Assembly: GCF_001280005.1 (NCBI RefSeq) | Contig: NZ_LGDW01000051.1 | Coordinates: forward strand, 1 to 64,000 | Origin: Streptomyces sp. NRRL WC-3618 | Lineage (GTDB): Bacteria; Actinomycetota; Actinomycetes; Streptomycetales; Streptomycetaceae | DNA: 64,000 bases | Direction: 5' to 3' | Shown: one piece after another, positions 46,457 to 54,968 of the stretch | How positions within the stretch are numbered: the stretch's first letter is position 1 | Layout: the number at the start of each line of letters is the position of its first letter | Made by a program: the position numbers and the translations under genes | Notes under the pieces: generated by a model | What the model was told of the DNA's origin: nothing | The model's input: only the letters and a program-made list of their open reading frames with translations | Databases searched by the model: none

Positions 46457-47268
46457 GCGAGGCGCACGGGGAGAACAGGCAGACCGAACCGGCCGGTTCG
46501 GCGGAGTCGGACGGACAGGCCGCGGTTTCCGGACCGACGGCGTCTGCTGAGTCCGCACAGGCAGGCGGGTCTGCCGCCGACGGCGGCGGCAGTGGGGACG
46601 CGAGCGGGCGGCGGGTGCGTGTGGTTCTCGTCGACGATCACCGTATGTTCCGGACGGGTGTTCAGGCCGAGATCGGGCAGACCGAGCGAACCGGCGTCGA
46701 GGTGGTCGGCGAGGCCGCCGATGTCGACCAGGCGGTCACCGTCATCACCGCCACCCGGCCCGAGGTGGTCCTCCTCGACGTCCATCTGCCGGGCGGGGGT
46801 GGCGTCGAAGTCCTGCGCCGTTGCGCCCCGTTGATGGGCGACGCCGAGCGGCCGGTGCGCTTCCTGGCGCTGTCCGTCTCGGATGCCGCGGAGGACGTCA
46901 TCGGCGTGATCCGTGGCGGCGCACGCGGATACGTGACGAAGACGATCACGGGCGTTGACCTCGTCGACTCTGTTTTCCGCGTCCAGGACGGCGACGCCGT
47001 CTTCTCGCCGCGGCTCGCCGGGTTCGTTCTGGACGCTTTCGCGTCCACGGACGCCCCGCCGGTGGACGAGGACCTCGACCGCCTCACTCAGCGCGAGCGG
47101 GAGGTGCTGCGGCTGATCGCCCGGGGGTACGCGTACAAGGAGATCGCCAAGCAGCTCTTCATCTCCGTGAAGACGGTGGAGTCGCATGTGTCGGCGGTTC
47201 TCAGGAAGCTGCAGTTGTCCAACCGGCACGAGCTGACGCGGTGGGCCACGGCACGGCGCCTCGTCTAG
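46453..47268 (+). CDS. NarL/LuxR-type response regulator
   Basis: 271 aa, translationally coupled to the PspC kinase. About 50 disordered residues precede the receiver domain: VVLVDDHRMFRTGV, phospho-Asp in VVLLDVHLPGGGG, LALSVSDAAED and VTKTITGVDL. The LuxR DNA-binding domain is LTQREREVLRLIARGYAYKE and SVKTVESHVSAVLRKLQ. The CCCTGA repeats in the divergent promoter are its most likely operators. Relatives of this HK/RR pair respond to cell-wall or membrane stress. Confidence 0.92.
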   Translation: MSEAHGENRQTEPAGSAESDGQAAVSGPTASAESAQAGGSAADGGGSGDASGRRVRVVLVDDHRMFRTGVQAEIGQTERTGVEVVGEAADVDQAVTVITATRPEVVLLDVHLPGGGGVEVLRRCAPLMGDAERPVRFLALSVSDAAEDVIGVIRGGARGYVTKTITGVDLVDSVFRVQDGDAVFSPRLAGFVLDAFASTDAPPVDEDLDRLTQREREVLRLIARGYAYKEIAKQLFISVKTVESHVSAVLRKLQLSNRHELTRWATARRLV

Positions 47269-47282
47269 CGGGTTCGCCCGCT
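47267..47282. terminator. Short bidirectional hairpin between convergent genes
   Basis: AGCGGG and CCCGCT close a TTCG tetraloop, exactly filling the gap between the response regulator stop and the NlpC/P60 stop at 47284. Confidence 0.55.
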
Positions 47283-47283
47283 C

Positions 47284-48411
47284 TCACACCACCCTGGTGG
47301 CGCCCGCGAACGGCATCTCGTTCAGAGGTGCCACGCGTACCGGCGCCGACGGGTTGGGGGCGTGGATCATCTGGCCGTGTCCCACGTAGATGCCCACATG
47401 ACTGATGCCCGAGTAGAAGAACACCAGGTCGCCGGGGAGGAGTTCGGACTGTGAGACGCGCTGGCCGGCGTTGATCTGGGCGTAGGTCGTGCGGGGCAGG
47501 GAGATGCCCGCGTTGCGGTACGCGGCCTGGATGAGGCCCGAGCAGTCGAAGGCGTCCGGGCCGGTGGCGCCCCACACGTAGGGGCTGCCGAGCTTCTGGT
47601 AGGCGTAGGAAACGGCCGCCGCAGCACGCGAGTTGGGTGCCGCGGCCACGCTGGTGGTCCCGGCGGGCCCGGACACCCCGGGGGCGTCGGCGACGCCGGC
47701 TGATCCCAGGCCCTCCCGCGCACTCCCCGACGACCGCGACGCGTGCCCAACGCCCCAGCCCGTGCCGTGGCTTCTGCCGTCCGCCGTGAGCCGGGTGCGG
47801 TCCTCCGTGCTCAGGTGGGACAGCAGTTGGCGTGCCTCGCCCAGCTTTCCCGTCACGGTCTGCTTGTGGTGGTTCAGCTCGGCCTGACGGGACTGGAGGG
47901 TGGTCAGTTCGACCTGGGCGGCCCCGCGCAGCTGCTCGATCTCCCGCAGCTGCTTGCGTACGCGGGCCACGTTCGACGCCTGTCTGCTGCCTGCCCGCTC
48001 GGCGAAGGCGGCGCCGTCCAGATAGCCGTCGGGATCGTCGGAGAGGGCGAGTCGCAGTGCGGGATCGAGGCCGCCGGAGCGGTACTGCGCCGCCGCCATC
48101 GAACCCAGCCCCTCGCGAGCCGAGTTGAGCCGCTCCTCCTTGCGCGCCGCCTCGTCCCGCAGGCCGTCCAGCCGTCGCTCCGCCCGCTCGGCCTTCTCCT
48201 TCGAGCCGTTGTACTTCTCGGTGGCGACCTCCGCCTCCTCGTACAGCTTGTTCACCTTGGCTTGGACCTGCGCCGGTGTCAGTTGTGGTTCGGCGTATCC
48301 GATGCCGTCGAAGCCGGTCGCCGTCGCGGCGCCCGCGAGGGCGATCGTCGCGGCGGTGCGGGCCGTATTGCCGTTGAGCGAGCGCTGTCGGGGCTTGCGG
48401 TGCGCTGCCAC
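47284..48411 (-). CDS. Secreted NlpC/P60 peptidoglycan endopeptidase (first copy)
   Basis: 375 aa from a GTG at 48411 after AAAGGA. A signal peptide (TARTAATIALAGAATATG) is followed by a coiled-coil region (about 40-210: KVNKLYEEAEVATEKYNGSKEKAERAERR in part). The C-terminal NlpC/P60 domain has catalytic Cys in DAFDCSGLIQAAY, LPRTTYAQINAGQ, GDLVFFYSGISHVGIYVG with catalytic His, and HAPNPSAPVRV. It is an RipA-like D,L-endopeptidase acting on stem peptides outside the cell. No c-di-AMP riboswitch is visible upstream, unlike the paralog at 48904. Confidence 0.92.
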   Translation of the reverse strand: MAAHRKPRQRSLNGNTARTAATIALAGAATATGFDGIGYAEPQLTPAQVQAKVNKLYEEAEVATEKYNGSKEKAERAERRLDGLRDEAARKEERLNSAREGLGSMAAAQYRSGGLDPALRLALSDDPDGYLDGAAFAERAGSRQASNVARVRKQLREIEQLRGAAQVELTTLQSRQAELNHHKQTVTGKLGEARQLLSHLSTEDRTRLTADGRSHGTGWGVGHASRSSGSAREGLGSAGVADAPGVSGPAGTTSVAAAPNSRAAAAVSYAYQKLGSPYVWGATGPDAFDCSGLIQAAYRNAGISLPRTTYAQINAGQRVSQSELLPGDLVFFYSGISHVGIYVGHGQMIHAPNPSAPVRVAPLNEMPFAGATRVV

Positions 48412-48903
48412 CGGGGCGTCACGTCCTTTCGTACGACCGCCACTGCGACGACCGCCGGACGGCTGCCTGGGAAGCGGACCCAGGAGGGCGGTTGCGCGTC
48501 CGGCGACGGTCCGCACAGGGGGAGCGGTCCGCCGCCGGACTTTCTCGGCGGTGGTGTCCGACTGCCGCCCCTGGCCCGGGCGGCGGTGGGGAGCCGGCCA
48601 CCTGGAGGAGGACGCTAAACCTGAGTGCGGTGCGGGGGTAACGGGATGTACGGAACTGGCGTGAGCCGACCGCCGGGTGACCGCATACGACTGTGATCCA
48701 GTTCCGGCGCCGCTGTCTTCGCGCAAACGCCTGACCGATGCCGAGGTTTACGGGGCGGGTGGGGGTGACAGGGTGCTATGGGGTGCATATATGCGAGGCC
48801 CCCTTCTCCCTCGCGTCCTCCCTCCCGGCCGCCGTGCGCACGACGGGCACCGAGCGCCTCGCGAAGGCCGTGCCGTCAACCCGGTGTACCTGGTGGGTGT
48901 GCT
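48412..48903. other. Gap between the two NlpC/P60 genes
   Basis: I find no gene or recognisable riboswitch in these 492 bp. It must hold the promoter of the first NlpC/P60 gene. The frames here look like GC-bias artefacts. Confidence 0.4.
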
Positions 48904-50106
48904 TCAGGCCGGGCGCACCACGCTGTGGATCGTCGACTCGCCGTCGTAGAAGATCGATTCCTCGCGGACGTACGCACCCGGCTTCGGCGCGTGGATCATC
49001 ATGCCGTTGCCGATGTAGAGGCCGACGTGGCTGATGTCGTCGTAGAAGAAGACCAGGTCACCGGGCTGGATGTCGGAGAGGGAGACCGTCGTGCCCGCGT
49101 TCACCTGGTCGTAGGTGGTGCGCGGGAGGGTGACTCCGGCGGCCCGCCAGGCGGCCTGAGTGAGACCCGAACAGTCGTACGAGTCGGGGCCGGCCGCGCC
49201 CCAGACGTACGGCTTGCCGACCTGCGCGCGTGCGAAAGCCAGGGCCTTGTCGGCCTTGGTGGCGTACGAGGAGGCGGGGACCGTCGTCGCCGGCGTCTGT
49301 GCGGCGCTGCTGCCCGCCGACGGCTGCGCCGCCGCCGTGGCCGCCGCTTCCTGTCGGCGCTGCTCGGCCTCCTGCTGCTGCCGGGCGAGTTCCTCTGCCT
49401 GGCGGCGCGCCTCCGCCTGCTTCTCCCGCTCGATCGCCGCGAGGCGCAGCTTCTCCTCGGTGGTGAGGCGGGAGAGCAGCCGGCGGGCCTCCACGAGCTT
49501 CGTCTGCACGGCGGTCTTGGTGATCTGGAGTTCGTCCTGGGAGTGCGTGAGCGACTCGAGGCTCACGGAGGCCTCCTGGCGCTTCCGCGTCGTCTCGGCC
49601 TGCTCGGTGAGGTAGTCGTCGACCGCGTCCTTCTGGCGGGCGGTCAGGCGGTCCATCAGCTGGTTCTGGTCGAAGTAGTCCTGTGGGTCGTCCGCGAGCA
49701 GGAACGTCGCCGTGTCCGGAGCGGCGGACCCGGTGCGGTACTGGGCCGCGGCGAAGGATCCCAGCTTCTCGCGCGCGTTGTTGAGCTTCTGGGCGCGCTG
49801 GGCCACATCCTCCATCAGAGCGTCGACTCGTCCCCGCTGCTTGGAGGTCTTCTCCTTGGCGGCGTTGTACTTGTCGGTGGCGGACTCGGCCTGGCGGTAC
49901 AGGTCGCCGACCTTCGCCTCGACCTCCTCCATGCTCGGCTTGTCGTCGGACGAGGGAACCGGGGGTGTGGAGGGAGCCGTGGGTGCGGCGTTGGCGGTCT
50001 GGGAGAGCAGGGCCACGGAGGTCAGGGCCGCCGTGGCGAAGGCGGGGGTCCGTAGGCCTGCTACGCGCGTTCCCGTAGGGCGCGACTTGCGGTGCGACGA
50101 CGCCAA
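48904..50106 (-). CDS. Secreted NlpC/P60 peptidoglycan endopeptidase (second copy, c-di-AMP regulated)
   Basis: 400 aa from a TTG at 50106, well spaced after GGAAGGAG. Signal peptide (TPAFATAALTSVALLSQTANA), coiled coil from about 60 to 240 (KYNAAKEKTSKQRGRVDAL; KQAEARRQAEELARQQQEAE), then NlpC/P60 with Cys in DSYDCSGLTQAAW, LPRTTYDQVNAG, GDLVFFYDDISHVGLYIG and HAPKPGAYV. It is about half identical to the first copy in the catalytic domain. The leader contains a ydaO-type riboswitch, so expression depends on c-di-AMP. Confidence 0.93.
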   Translation of the reverse strand: MASSHRKSRPTGTRVAGLRTPAFATAALTSVALLSQTANAAPTAPSTPPVPSSDDKPSMEEVEAKVGDLYRQAESATDKYNAAKEKTSKQRGRVDALMEDVAQRAQKLNNAREKLGSFAAAQYRTGSAAPDTATFLLADDPQDYFDQNQLMDRLTARQKDAVDDYLTEQAETTRKRQEASVSLESLTHSQDELQITKTAVQTKLVEARRLLSRLTTEEKLRLAAIEREKQAEARRQAEELARQQQEAEQRRQEAAATAAAQPSAGSSAAQTPATTVPASSYATKADKALAFARAQVGKPYVWGAAGPDSYDCSGLTQAAWRAAGVTLPRTTYDQVNAGTTVSLSDIQPGDLVFFYDDISHVGLYIGNGMMIHAPKPGAYVREESIFYDGESTIHSVVRPA

Positions 50107-50119
50107 GGGAGGCGACTCC

Positions 50120-50270
50120 TTCCACGTTCCGCCTACCGGGTTAGCTGTCGGGTTCGGGCGGGTGGTTCGGAAGGTTTGCCCTACGGTCCATGCCCTGGAC
50201 GGCAATTGGACCGATTCACCCCAAATGCTCGGTGGGTCCCCGGCTCCTGCCGCACAGGGCGGCACGATCG
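50120..50270 (-). ncRNA. c-di-AMP riboswitch (ydaO/yuaA type)
   Basis: Read on the minus strand, this leader has the conserved blocks of the ydaO class in order: GCCGGGGACCCA, GGGGTGAATC, GGGCAAACCTTCCGA, CCCGAACCCGACAGCTAACC and GGTAGGCG, then the ribosome site GGAAGGAG. Boundaries are approximate. High c-di-AMP normally turns such genes off. It sits only before the second NlpC/P60 gene, as seen for cell-wall hydrolases in Streptomyces. Confidence 0.92.
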
Positions 50271-50332
50271 GACTCGGCGGAGGCCGCGCGGCCCGGCGAT
50301 GTTCGCCGGTGGAGATCGAGCGGCCTTACGGC

Positions 50333-50362
50333 ACGCTAACCAAAAGGTGTGGCTCCTGTGAA
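50333..50362 (-). promoter_or_regulatory. Promoter of the riboswitch-NlpC/P60 transcript
   Basis: Minus strand: TTCACA (50357-50362), an 18-base spacer, TAGCGT (50333-50338). The start near 50326 gives a 5' UTR of about 220 nt containing the riboswitch. The remaining sequence to 50583 is the upstream region of pcrA, with an AT-rich patch at 50440-50475 and no gene. Confidence 0.6.
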
Positions 50363-50583
50363 GGTTGGTGCCCGCTATGCCCGATACGTTTTTGTGACCT
50401 CAGCCCTAAACATGGCTCTGTGTGGTCGATCGGGAATCGTTCGTGGTGATTATTGATGAATCATTCGGTTAACGTCGATTTGATCCCATCGTCCGTCGAG
50501 ATCCGGTCGGCCGGTGCGGATGCCGGGGGATGTTTTCGGGGTGGGGCCGGGCTGTCAGTGGGGAGGCCTAGACTCGGAGAGCG

Positions 50584-53109
50584 ATGAGCAGCCTCTTTGA
50601 CGACAGCTTCCTGGCGGACCTCCAGGGCCCTCGGGCCCACGCGGAGGAGCCCCCGCCACCGCCCGAGGACGAGCATGTGCCGGAGCCCGTTCCGGACGAC
50701 TTGTTCGGCGGGAAGTTCGACGCGCCGCCGGACCGGGACGCGTACTACCGCGACGGCGCCCCGCGACCCGTGGTGGACCCCGCCGCGCTCCTCGAGGGGC
50801 TGAACGAGAACCAGCGGGCCGCCGTCGTGCACGCCGAGACCCCCCTGCTCATCGTCGCGGGCGCCGGGTCCGGCAAGACACGTGTGCTCACGCACCGCAT
50901 CGCGTATCTGCTCGGTGAGCGGGGCGTCCACCCCGGCCAGATCCTCGCGATCACGTTCACCAACAAGGCCGCCGGCGAGATGAAGGAGCGCGTCGAGCAG
51001 CTCGTCGGCCCGCGCGCGAACGCGATGTGGGTGATGACCTTCCACAGCGCGTGCGTGCGGATCCTCCGGCGGGAGAGCAAGAGGCTCGGCTTCACCTCCT
51101 CCTTCTCCATCTACGACGCCGCCGACAGCAAGCGGCTGATGGCGCTCGTCTGCCGCGATCTGGACCTGGACCCCAAGCGCTTCCCGCCCAAGTCCTTCAG
51201 CGCGAAGATCTCCAACCTGAAGAACGAGCTGATCGACGAGGAGGACTTCGCCGCCCAGGCGAGCGACGGTTTCGAGAAGACCCTCGCCCAGGCGTACGCG
51301 ATGTACCAGTCGCGGCTGCGTGAGGCCAACGCGCTCGACTTCGACGACCTGATCATGACGACGGTCAACCTGCTGCGGGCCTTCCCGGACGTCGCCGAGT
51401 ACTACCGCCGCCGCTTCCGGCACGTCCTGGTCGACGAGTACCAGGACACCAACCACGCCCAGTACGCGCTGGTACGGGAACTCGTCGGCACCGCCGAGCA
51501 CCCGGTGGACGTACCGCCGAGCGAGTACGACCTGCGCCCCGCCGAGCTGTGCGTCGTGGGCGACGCCGACCAGTCGATCTACGCCTTCCGGGGCGCGACG
51601 ATCCGCAACATCCTCCAGTTCGAGGAGGACTACGCGGACGCGACGACGATCCTGCTCGAACAGAACTACCGCTCCACGCAGACGATCCTGAGCGCCGCCA
51701 ACGCGGTCATCGAGCGCAACGAGTCCCGCCGCCCCAAGAACCTGTGGACCAACGCGGGCGCGGGCGCGCGTATCACCGGCTATGTCGCCGACACGGAGCA
51801 CGACGAGGCGCAGTTCGTCGCCGACGAGATAGACCGGCTGACGGACGCGGGTGACGCGAAGGCGGGCGACGTCGCGGTCTTCTACCGGACGAACGCCCAG
51901 TCCCGGGTCTTCGAGGAGATCTTCATCCGCGTCGGCCTGCCCTACAAGGTCGTCGGCGGCGTCCGCTTCTACGAGCGCAAGGAGGTCCGGGACGTCCTGG
52001 CCTACCTGCGTGTCCTCGCCAACCCGGAGGACTCGGTGCCGCTGCGCCGCATCCTCAACGTGCCCAAGCGCGGTATCGGGGAGCGCGCGGAGGCGATGAT
52101 CGACGCGTTGTCCCAGCGCGAGAAGATCAGCTTCCCGCAGGCGCTGAAGCGGGTGGACGAGGCGTACGGAATGGCGTCGCGGTCGACCAACGCCGTCAAG
52201 CGGTTCAACACGCTGATGGAGGACCTGCGGACGATCGTGGAGTCGGGCGCGGGCCCGGCGACGGTCCTCGAGGCGGTTCTCGAACGCACGGGCTACCTCG
52301 CCGAGCTGCAGGCGTCGACAGACCCCCAGGACGAGACCCGGATCGAGAACCTCCAGGAACTCGCCGCGGTCGCCCTGGAGTTCGAGCAGGAATCAGGGGC
52401 GGCGGCGGAGGCCGAGCAGCCCGTCGAGGGCGAGGCCCCGGCCCCGGCCGGACTCGCCGCTTTCCTGGAGCGGGTCGCCCTGGTCGCCGACTCCGACCAG
52501 ATCCCCGACGAGGACGACGACGGCTCCGGCGTCATCACCCTGATGACCCTGCACACCGCCAAGGGCCTCGAGTTCCCCGTGGTGTTCCTGACCGGCATGG
52601 AGGACGGCGTCTTCCCGCACATGCGTGCCCTCGGCCAGGTCAAGGAGCTGGAGGAGGAACGGCGGCTCGCGTACGTCGGCATCACGCGCGCCCGCGAACG
52701 GCTGTATCTGACGCGGTCGTCGCTGCGCAGCGCCTGGGGGCAGCCGTCGTACAACCCGCCCTCGCGGTTCCTGGAGGAGATCCCGGCGACGCATCTGGAG
52801 TGGAAGCGCACAGGCGCGATGGCTCCGGCGACGTCCTCGGGCCCTGCTTCCGGGGTGGCGTCCTCCCTGTCGTCCTCGCGCTCACGCTCCGCCGCCTCGG
52901 GCGCGTCCGGATTCGCCACGCGCCGGGGCGGTGCGGAGAAGCCGGTCGTCGCGCTGGCCGTGGGGGACAGGGTCACGCACGACCAGTTCGGTCTGGGCAC
53001 CGTGGTGGGCGTGAAGGGCACGGGCTCGAACGCCGAGGCGACCGTCGACTTCGGCGAGGACAAGCCGAAGCGGCTGCTGCTGCGGTACGCGCCGGTGGAG
53101 AAGCTGTAG
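50584..53109 (+). CDS. pcrA: ATP-dependent DNA helicase PcrA/UvrD
   Basis: 841 aa. All SF1A motifs appear in order: LNENQRAAVVH (Q motif), Walker A VAGAGSGKTRVL, ITFTNKAAGEMKERV, VDEYQDTNHAQY (Walker B), GDADQSIYAFRGA, LEQNYRST, TLHTAKGLEFPVVFLTGMEDG, and VGITRARERLYL. A C-terminal region after 760 has the VGDRVTHDQFGLGTVV module found in actinobacterial UvrD1. It is a 3'-5' helicase for nucleotide excision repair and for removing RecA or stalled polymerases. A terminator follows. Confidence 0.96.
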   Translation: MSSLFDDSFLADLQGPRAHAEEPPPPPEDEHVPEPVPDDLFGGKFDAPPDRDAYYRDGAPRPVVDPAALLEGLNENQRAAVVHAETPLLIVAGAGSGKTRVLTHRIAYLLGERGVHPGQILAITFTNKAAGEMKERVEQLVGPRANAMWVMTFHSACVRILRRESKRLGFTSSFSIYDAADSKRLMALVCRDLDLDPKRFPPKSFSAKISNLKNELIDEEDFAAQASDGFEKTLAQAYAMYQSRLREANALDFDDLIMTTVNLLRAFPDVAEYYRRRFRHVLVDEYQDTNHAQYALVRELVGTAEHPVDVPPSEYDLRPAELCVVGDADQSIYAFRGATIRNILQFEEDYADATTILLEQNYRSTQTILSAANAVIERNESRRPKNLWTNAGAGARITGYVADTEHDEAQFVADEIDRLTDAGDAKAGDVAVFYRTNAQSRVFEEIFIRVGLPYKVVGGVRFYERKEVRDVLAYLRVLANPEDSVPLRRILNVPKRGIGERAEAMIDALSQREKISFPQALKRVDEAYGMASRSTNAVKRFNTLMEDLRTIVESGAGPATVLEAVLERTGYLAELQASTDPQDETRIENLQELAAVALEFEQESGAAAEAEQPVEGEAPAPAGLAAFLERVALVADSDQIPDEDDDGSGVITLMTLHTAKGLEFPVVFLTGMEDGVFPHMRALGQVKELEEERRLAYVGITRARERLYLTRSSLRSAWGQPSYNPPSRFLEEIPATHLEWKRTGAMAPATSSGPASGVASSLSSSRSRSAASGASGFATRRGGAEKPVVALAVGDRVTHDQFGLGTVVGVKGTGSNAEATVDFGEDKPKRLLLRYAPVEKL

Positions 53110-53115
53110 CCGGAC

Positions 53116-53140
53116 ACCCGGGCATCGTCGATGCCCGGGT
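53116..53140. terminator. Terminator after pcrA
   Basis: ACCCGGGCAT and ATGCCCGGGT form a perfect 10-bp stem around CGTCG, seven bases after the pcrA stop. It lacks a clear T run. Confidence 0.7.
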
Positions 53141-53189
53141 CACGCCGGTAACCAGGTACGAGACGGGACCGGACGGGTCCGGACGGGAA

Positions 53190-54716
53190 CTACGTCGGGT
53201 CGAGGCCGTGGCTGCGCAGCCACGGGAGCGGGTCGATCGCCGAGCCGCCGGCGGGCCGTACCTCGAAGTGGAGGTGCGGGCCGGTCGAGTTGCCGGAATT
53301 ACCGGAGTACGCGATGGGGTCGCCGGCCTTGACCGTCGTACCGGACGCCACCTGGTAGCTGGAGAGGTGGCAGTACCACGTCTCCGTGCCGTCCTTGTCG
53401 GTCAGGATCAGCATGTTGCCGTACGCGCTGTTCCACTGCGTGCGGACGGTGCCGTCGGTCGCGGCCATCACCGTCGTGCCGTACGAGACGGGGAAGTCGA
53501 TCCCGGTGTGCACGGACATCCAGTTGATGCCGGCCTGGCCGAAGTAGGCGCTGAGGCCGCGCTGTGCGACCGGGAGGGCGTACTTCGGGCGCAGTCGCTC
53601 CTTGCGGGCCGCTTCCGCGGCCGCCGCCTTCTTCTCGGCGACCTGCTGGGCCTTGAGGTCGATACGTTCCTGCGTCCGGCTGGCCCGGTCGGCGAAGTCG
53701 TCGGCGCCCGCGGAGAGGCTCTCCAGCTGGGAGTCCAACTTGTTGTTCGCGGTGGACGGCTTTACGGCGACGCCGTCGGACGCGGACGTCGTCCTGTTCT
53801 GCTCGCTGTCACCGCTCATCCCGCCCACGGAGGCGGCGGCGATGCCCGCGACCCCCATCACACAGGCGGACGGAACGGCGATGGTCAGCAGAGCGGAACG
53901 TTTGGCCGGGGTACGCCGCCGGGACCGGCCCGCGCTGCGCGCCGCCGTACGGGACGCCGCGCGCCCGCCCCCGGGCACCGCGCCGAGGTCGGCCTCTTCC
54001 TGGCCGTCCAGCAGCGGGGCCTCGGCGGGCAGTTCGCCGTCGGTGACGAGGTCCGAGTCGTCGTGGTCGAGGGCGTGCCGGTCGTCCTCCGCTACGTCGG
54101 TGGCCTGCTCGTCGTACGCGTGCTCACGCGCGTCGTCGTACTCGGCGGTCGGATCGGGCGTGCTGTCCGCGCCGCTGTCCGAGTTCCACTGGGTGGCGTC
54201 GTACACACCGGTGTCGAAGGCCTGCGTGCCCCATTCCCAGTGCTGGGTCTGGTCGGCGGGGCCGGCCTGCTCGGGCTGGAGCCAGGCGCTCGCGTCCCAC
54301 TGACCGCTGGCGTCGGCGCCCGGAGGCGGCGTCTGCGCGGGGATGTCGGCGAGTTGCTGGTATCCCGGCGCCCATGTGGTGGTGTCGTACGCCCCGGTGT
54401 CGTAGGCGGCGTGATGCTGGGCCGCGTACGGGTCGTAGTTCAGGGTGTGGTGACTGCCGGTGGGCCACTGGGAGTTGTCGTGCGCACCGGTGCCGTCGTC
54501 GCCCGGCATGTTGCCGAAGAGCGGGTCGGTTTCGAAATTTCCCGTGGCGGTACCCGTGCCCAAGTTCGCGTCGAAACCGTTGGCGAAGGTGGGGTCGTAC
54601 GTGGTGAAGTCACCGAAAGGAACTTCCTGGGTGCCGTACGACGGGTAATGGGCCGTCGCGGCATCGGAAGCCGGAGTCGGGGAGGTCATGGTCCCCGACG
54701 GGTGAGGTTCGTTCAC
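53190..54716 (-). CDS. M23 (LytM) peptidase with long acidic cytoplasmic N-terminus
   Basis: 508 aa from a GTG at 54716 after AAAGAGAAG; an ATG at 54689 is the alternative. Residues 1-260 are acidic, rich in Asp, Gln, Tyr and Thr, with loose repeats (YDTGAYDTTTWAPG, DTGVYDATQWN). Then comes a basic stretch (RSAGRSRRRTPAKRS), one membrane helix (ALLTIAVPSACVMGVAGIAA), a short coiled coil and the M23 domain: HTGIDFPVSYGTTVMAA, AYGNMLILTD and HLHFEVRPAGG. The HxxxD and HxH zinc ligands are present, so it is probably an active endopeptidase. A topology with the first half in the cytoplasm is inferred. Confidence 0.9.
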   Translation of the reverse strand: MNEPHPSGTMTSPTPASDAATAHYPSYGTQEVPFGDFTTYDPTFANGFDANLGTGTATGNFETDPLFGNMPGDDGTGAHDNSQWPTGSHHTLNYDPYAAQHHAAYDTGAYDTTTWAPGYQQLADIPAQTPPPGADASGQWDASAWLQPEQAGPADQTQHWEWGTQAFDTGVYDATQWNSDSGADSTPDPTAEYDDAREHAYDEQATDVAEDDRHALDHDDSDLVTDGELPAEAPLLDGQEEADLGAVPGGGRAASRTAARSAGRSRRRTPAKRSALLTIAVPSACVMGVAGIAAASVGGMSGDSEQNRTTSASDGVAVKPSTANNKLDSQLESLSAGADDFADRASRTQERIDLKAQQVAEKKAAAAEAARKERLRPKYALPVAQRGLSAYFGQAGINWMSVHTGIDFPVSYGTTVMAATDGTVRTQWNSAYGNMLILTDKDGTETWYCHLSSYQVASGTTVKAGDPIAYSGNSGNSTGPHLHFEVRPAGGSAIDPLPWLRSHGLDPT

Positions 54717-54764
54717 CAACTTCTCTTTCGCCTCGACAACAGGGGCTGGCAGAGCAGTGCGGCG

Positions 54765-54794
54765 ACTGTACCCGGCGGTATGCGGGCGCGACAA
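54765..54794 (-). promoter_or_regulatory. Candidate promoter of the M23 peptidase gene
   Basis: Minus strand: TTGTCG (54789-54794), an 18-base spacer, TACAGT (54765-54770), giving a start about 40 bp before the GTG. It does not match the damage-promoter motif seen at 59865. Confidence 0.5.
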
Positions 54795-54968
54795 TCTTCC
54801 GCAGGTTTCGTGCCTGAGGGAAACGGGCATTCGGCCGTGTTTCGGGGGACGGCGGGCACGGGTTTGGCCTGGCGTTCGAAGGTTGTTCGAATTGTGACGG
54901 CTGTTCGGCGGCCATGAGACGGCCCTGGGACGGCCGTGAGCCGTCTGTGGACGGTGCTCGGGCGAGGC

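Noticed and set aside
54874..54892. LexA/SOS-box-like TCGAA...TTCGA upstream of the M23 gene
   Set aside because: Spacing is one base short of the TCGAAC-N4-GTTCGA palindrome and inner bases do not match.
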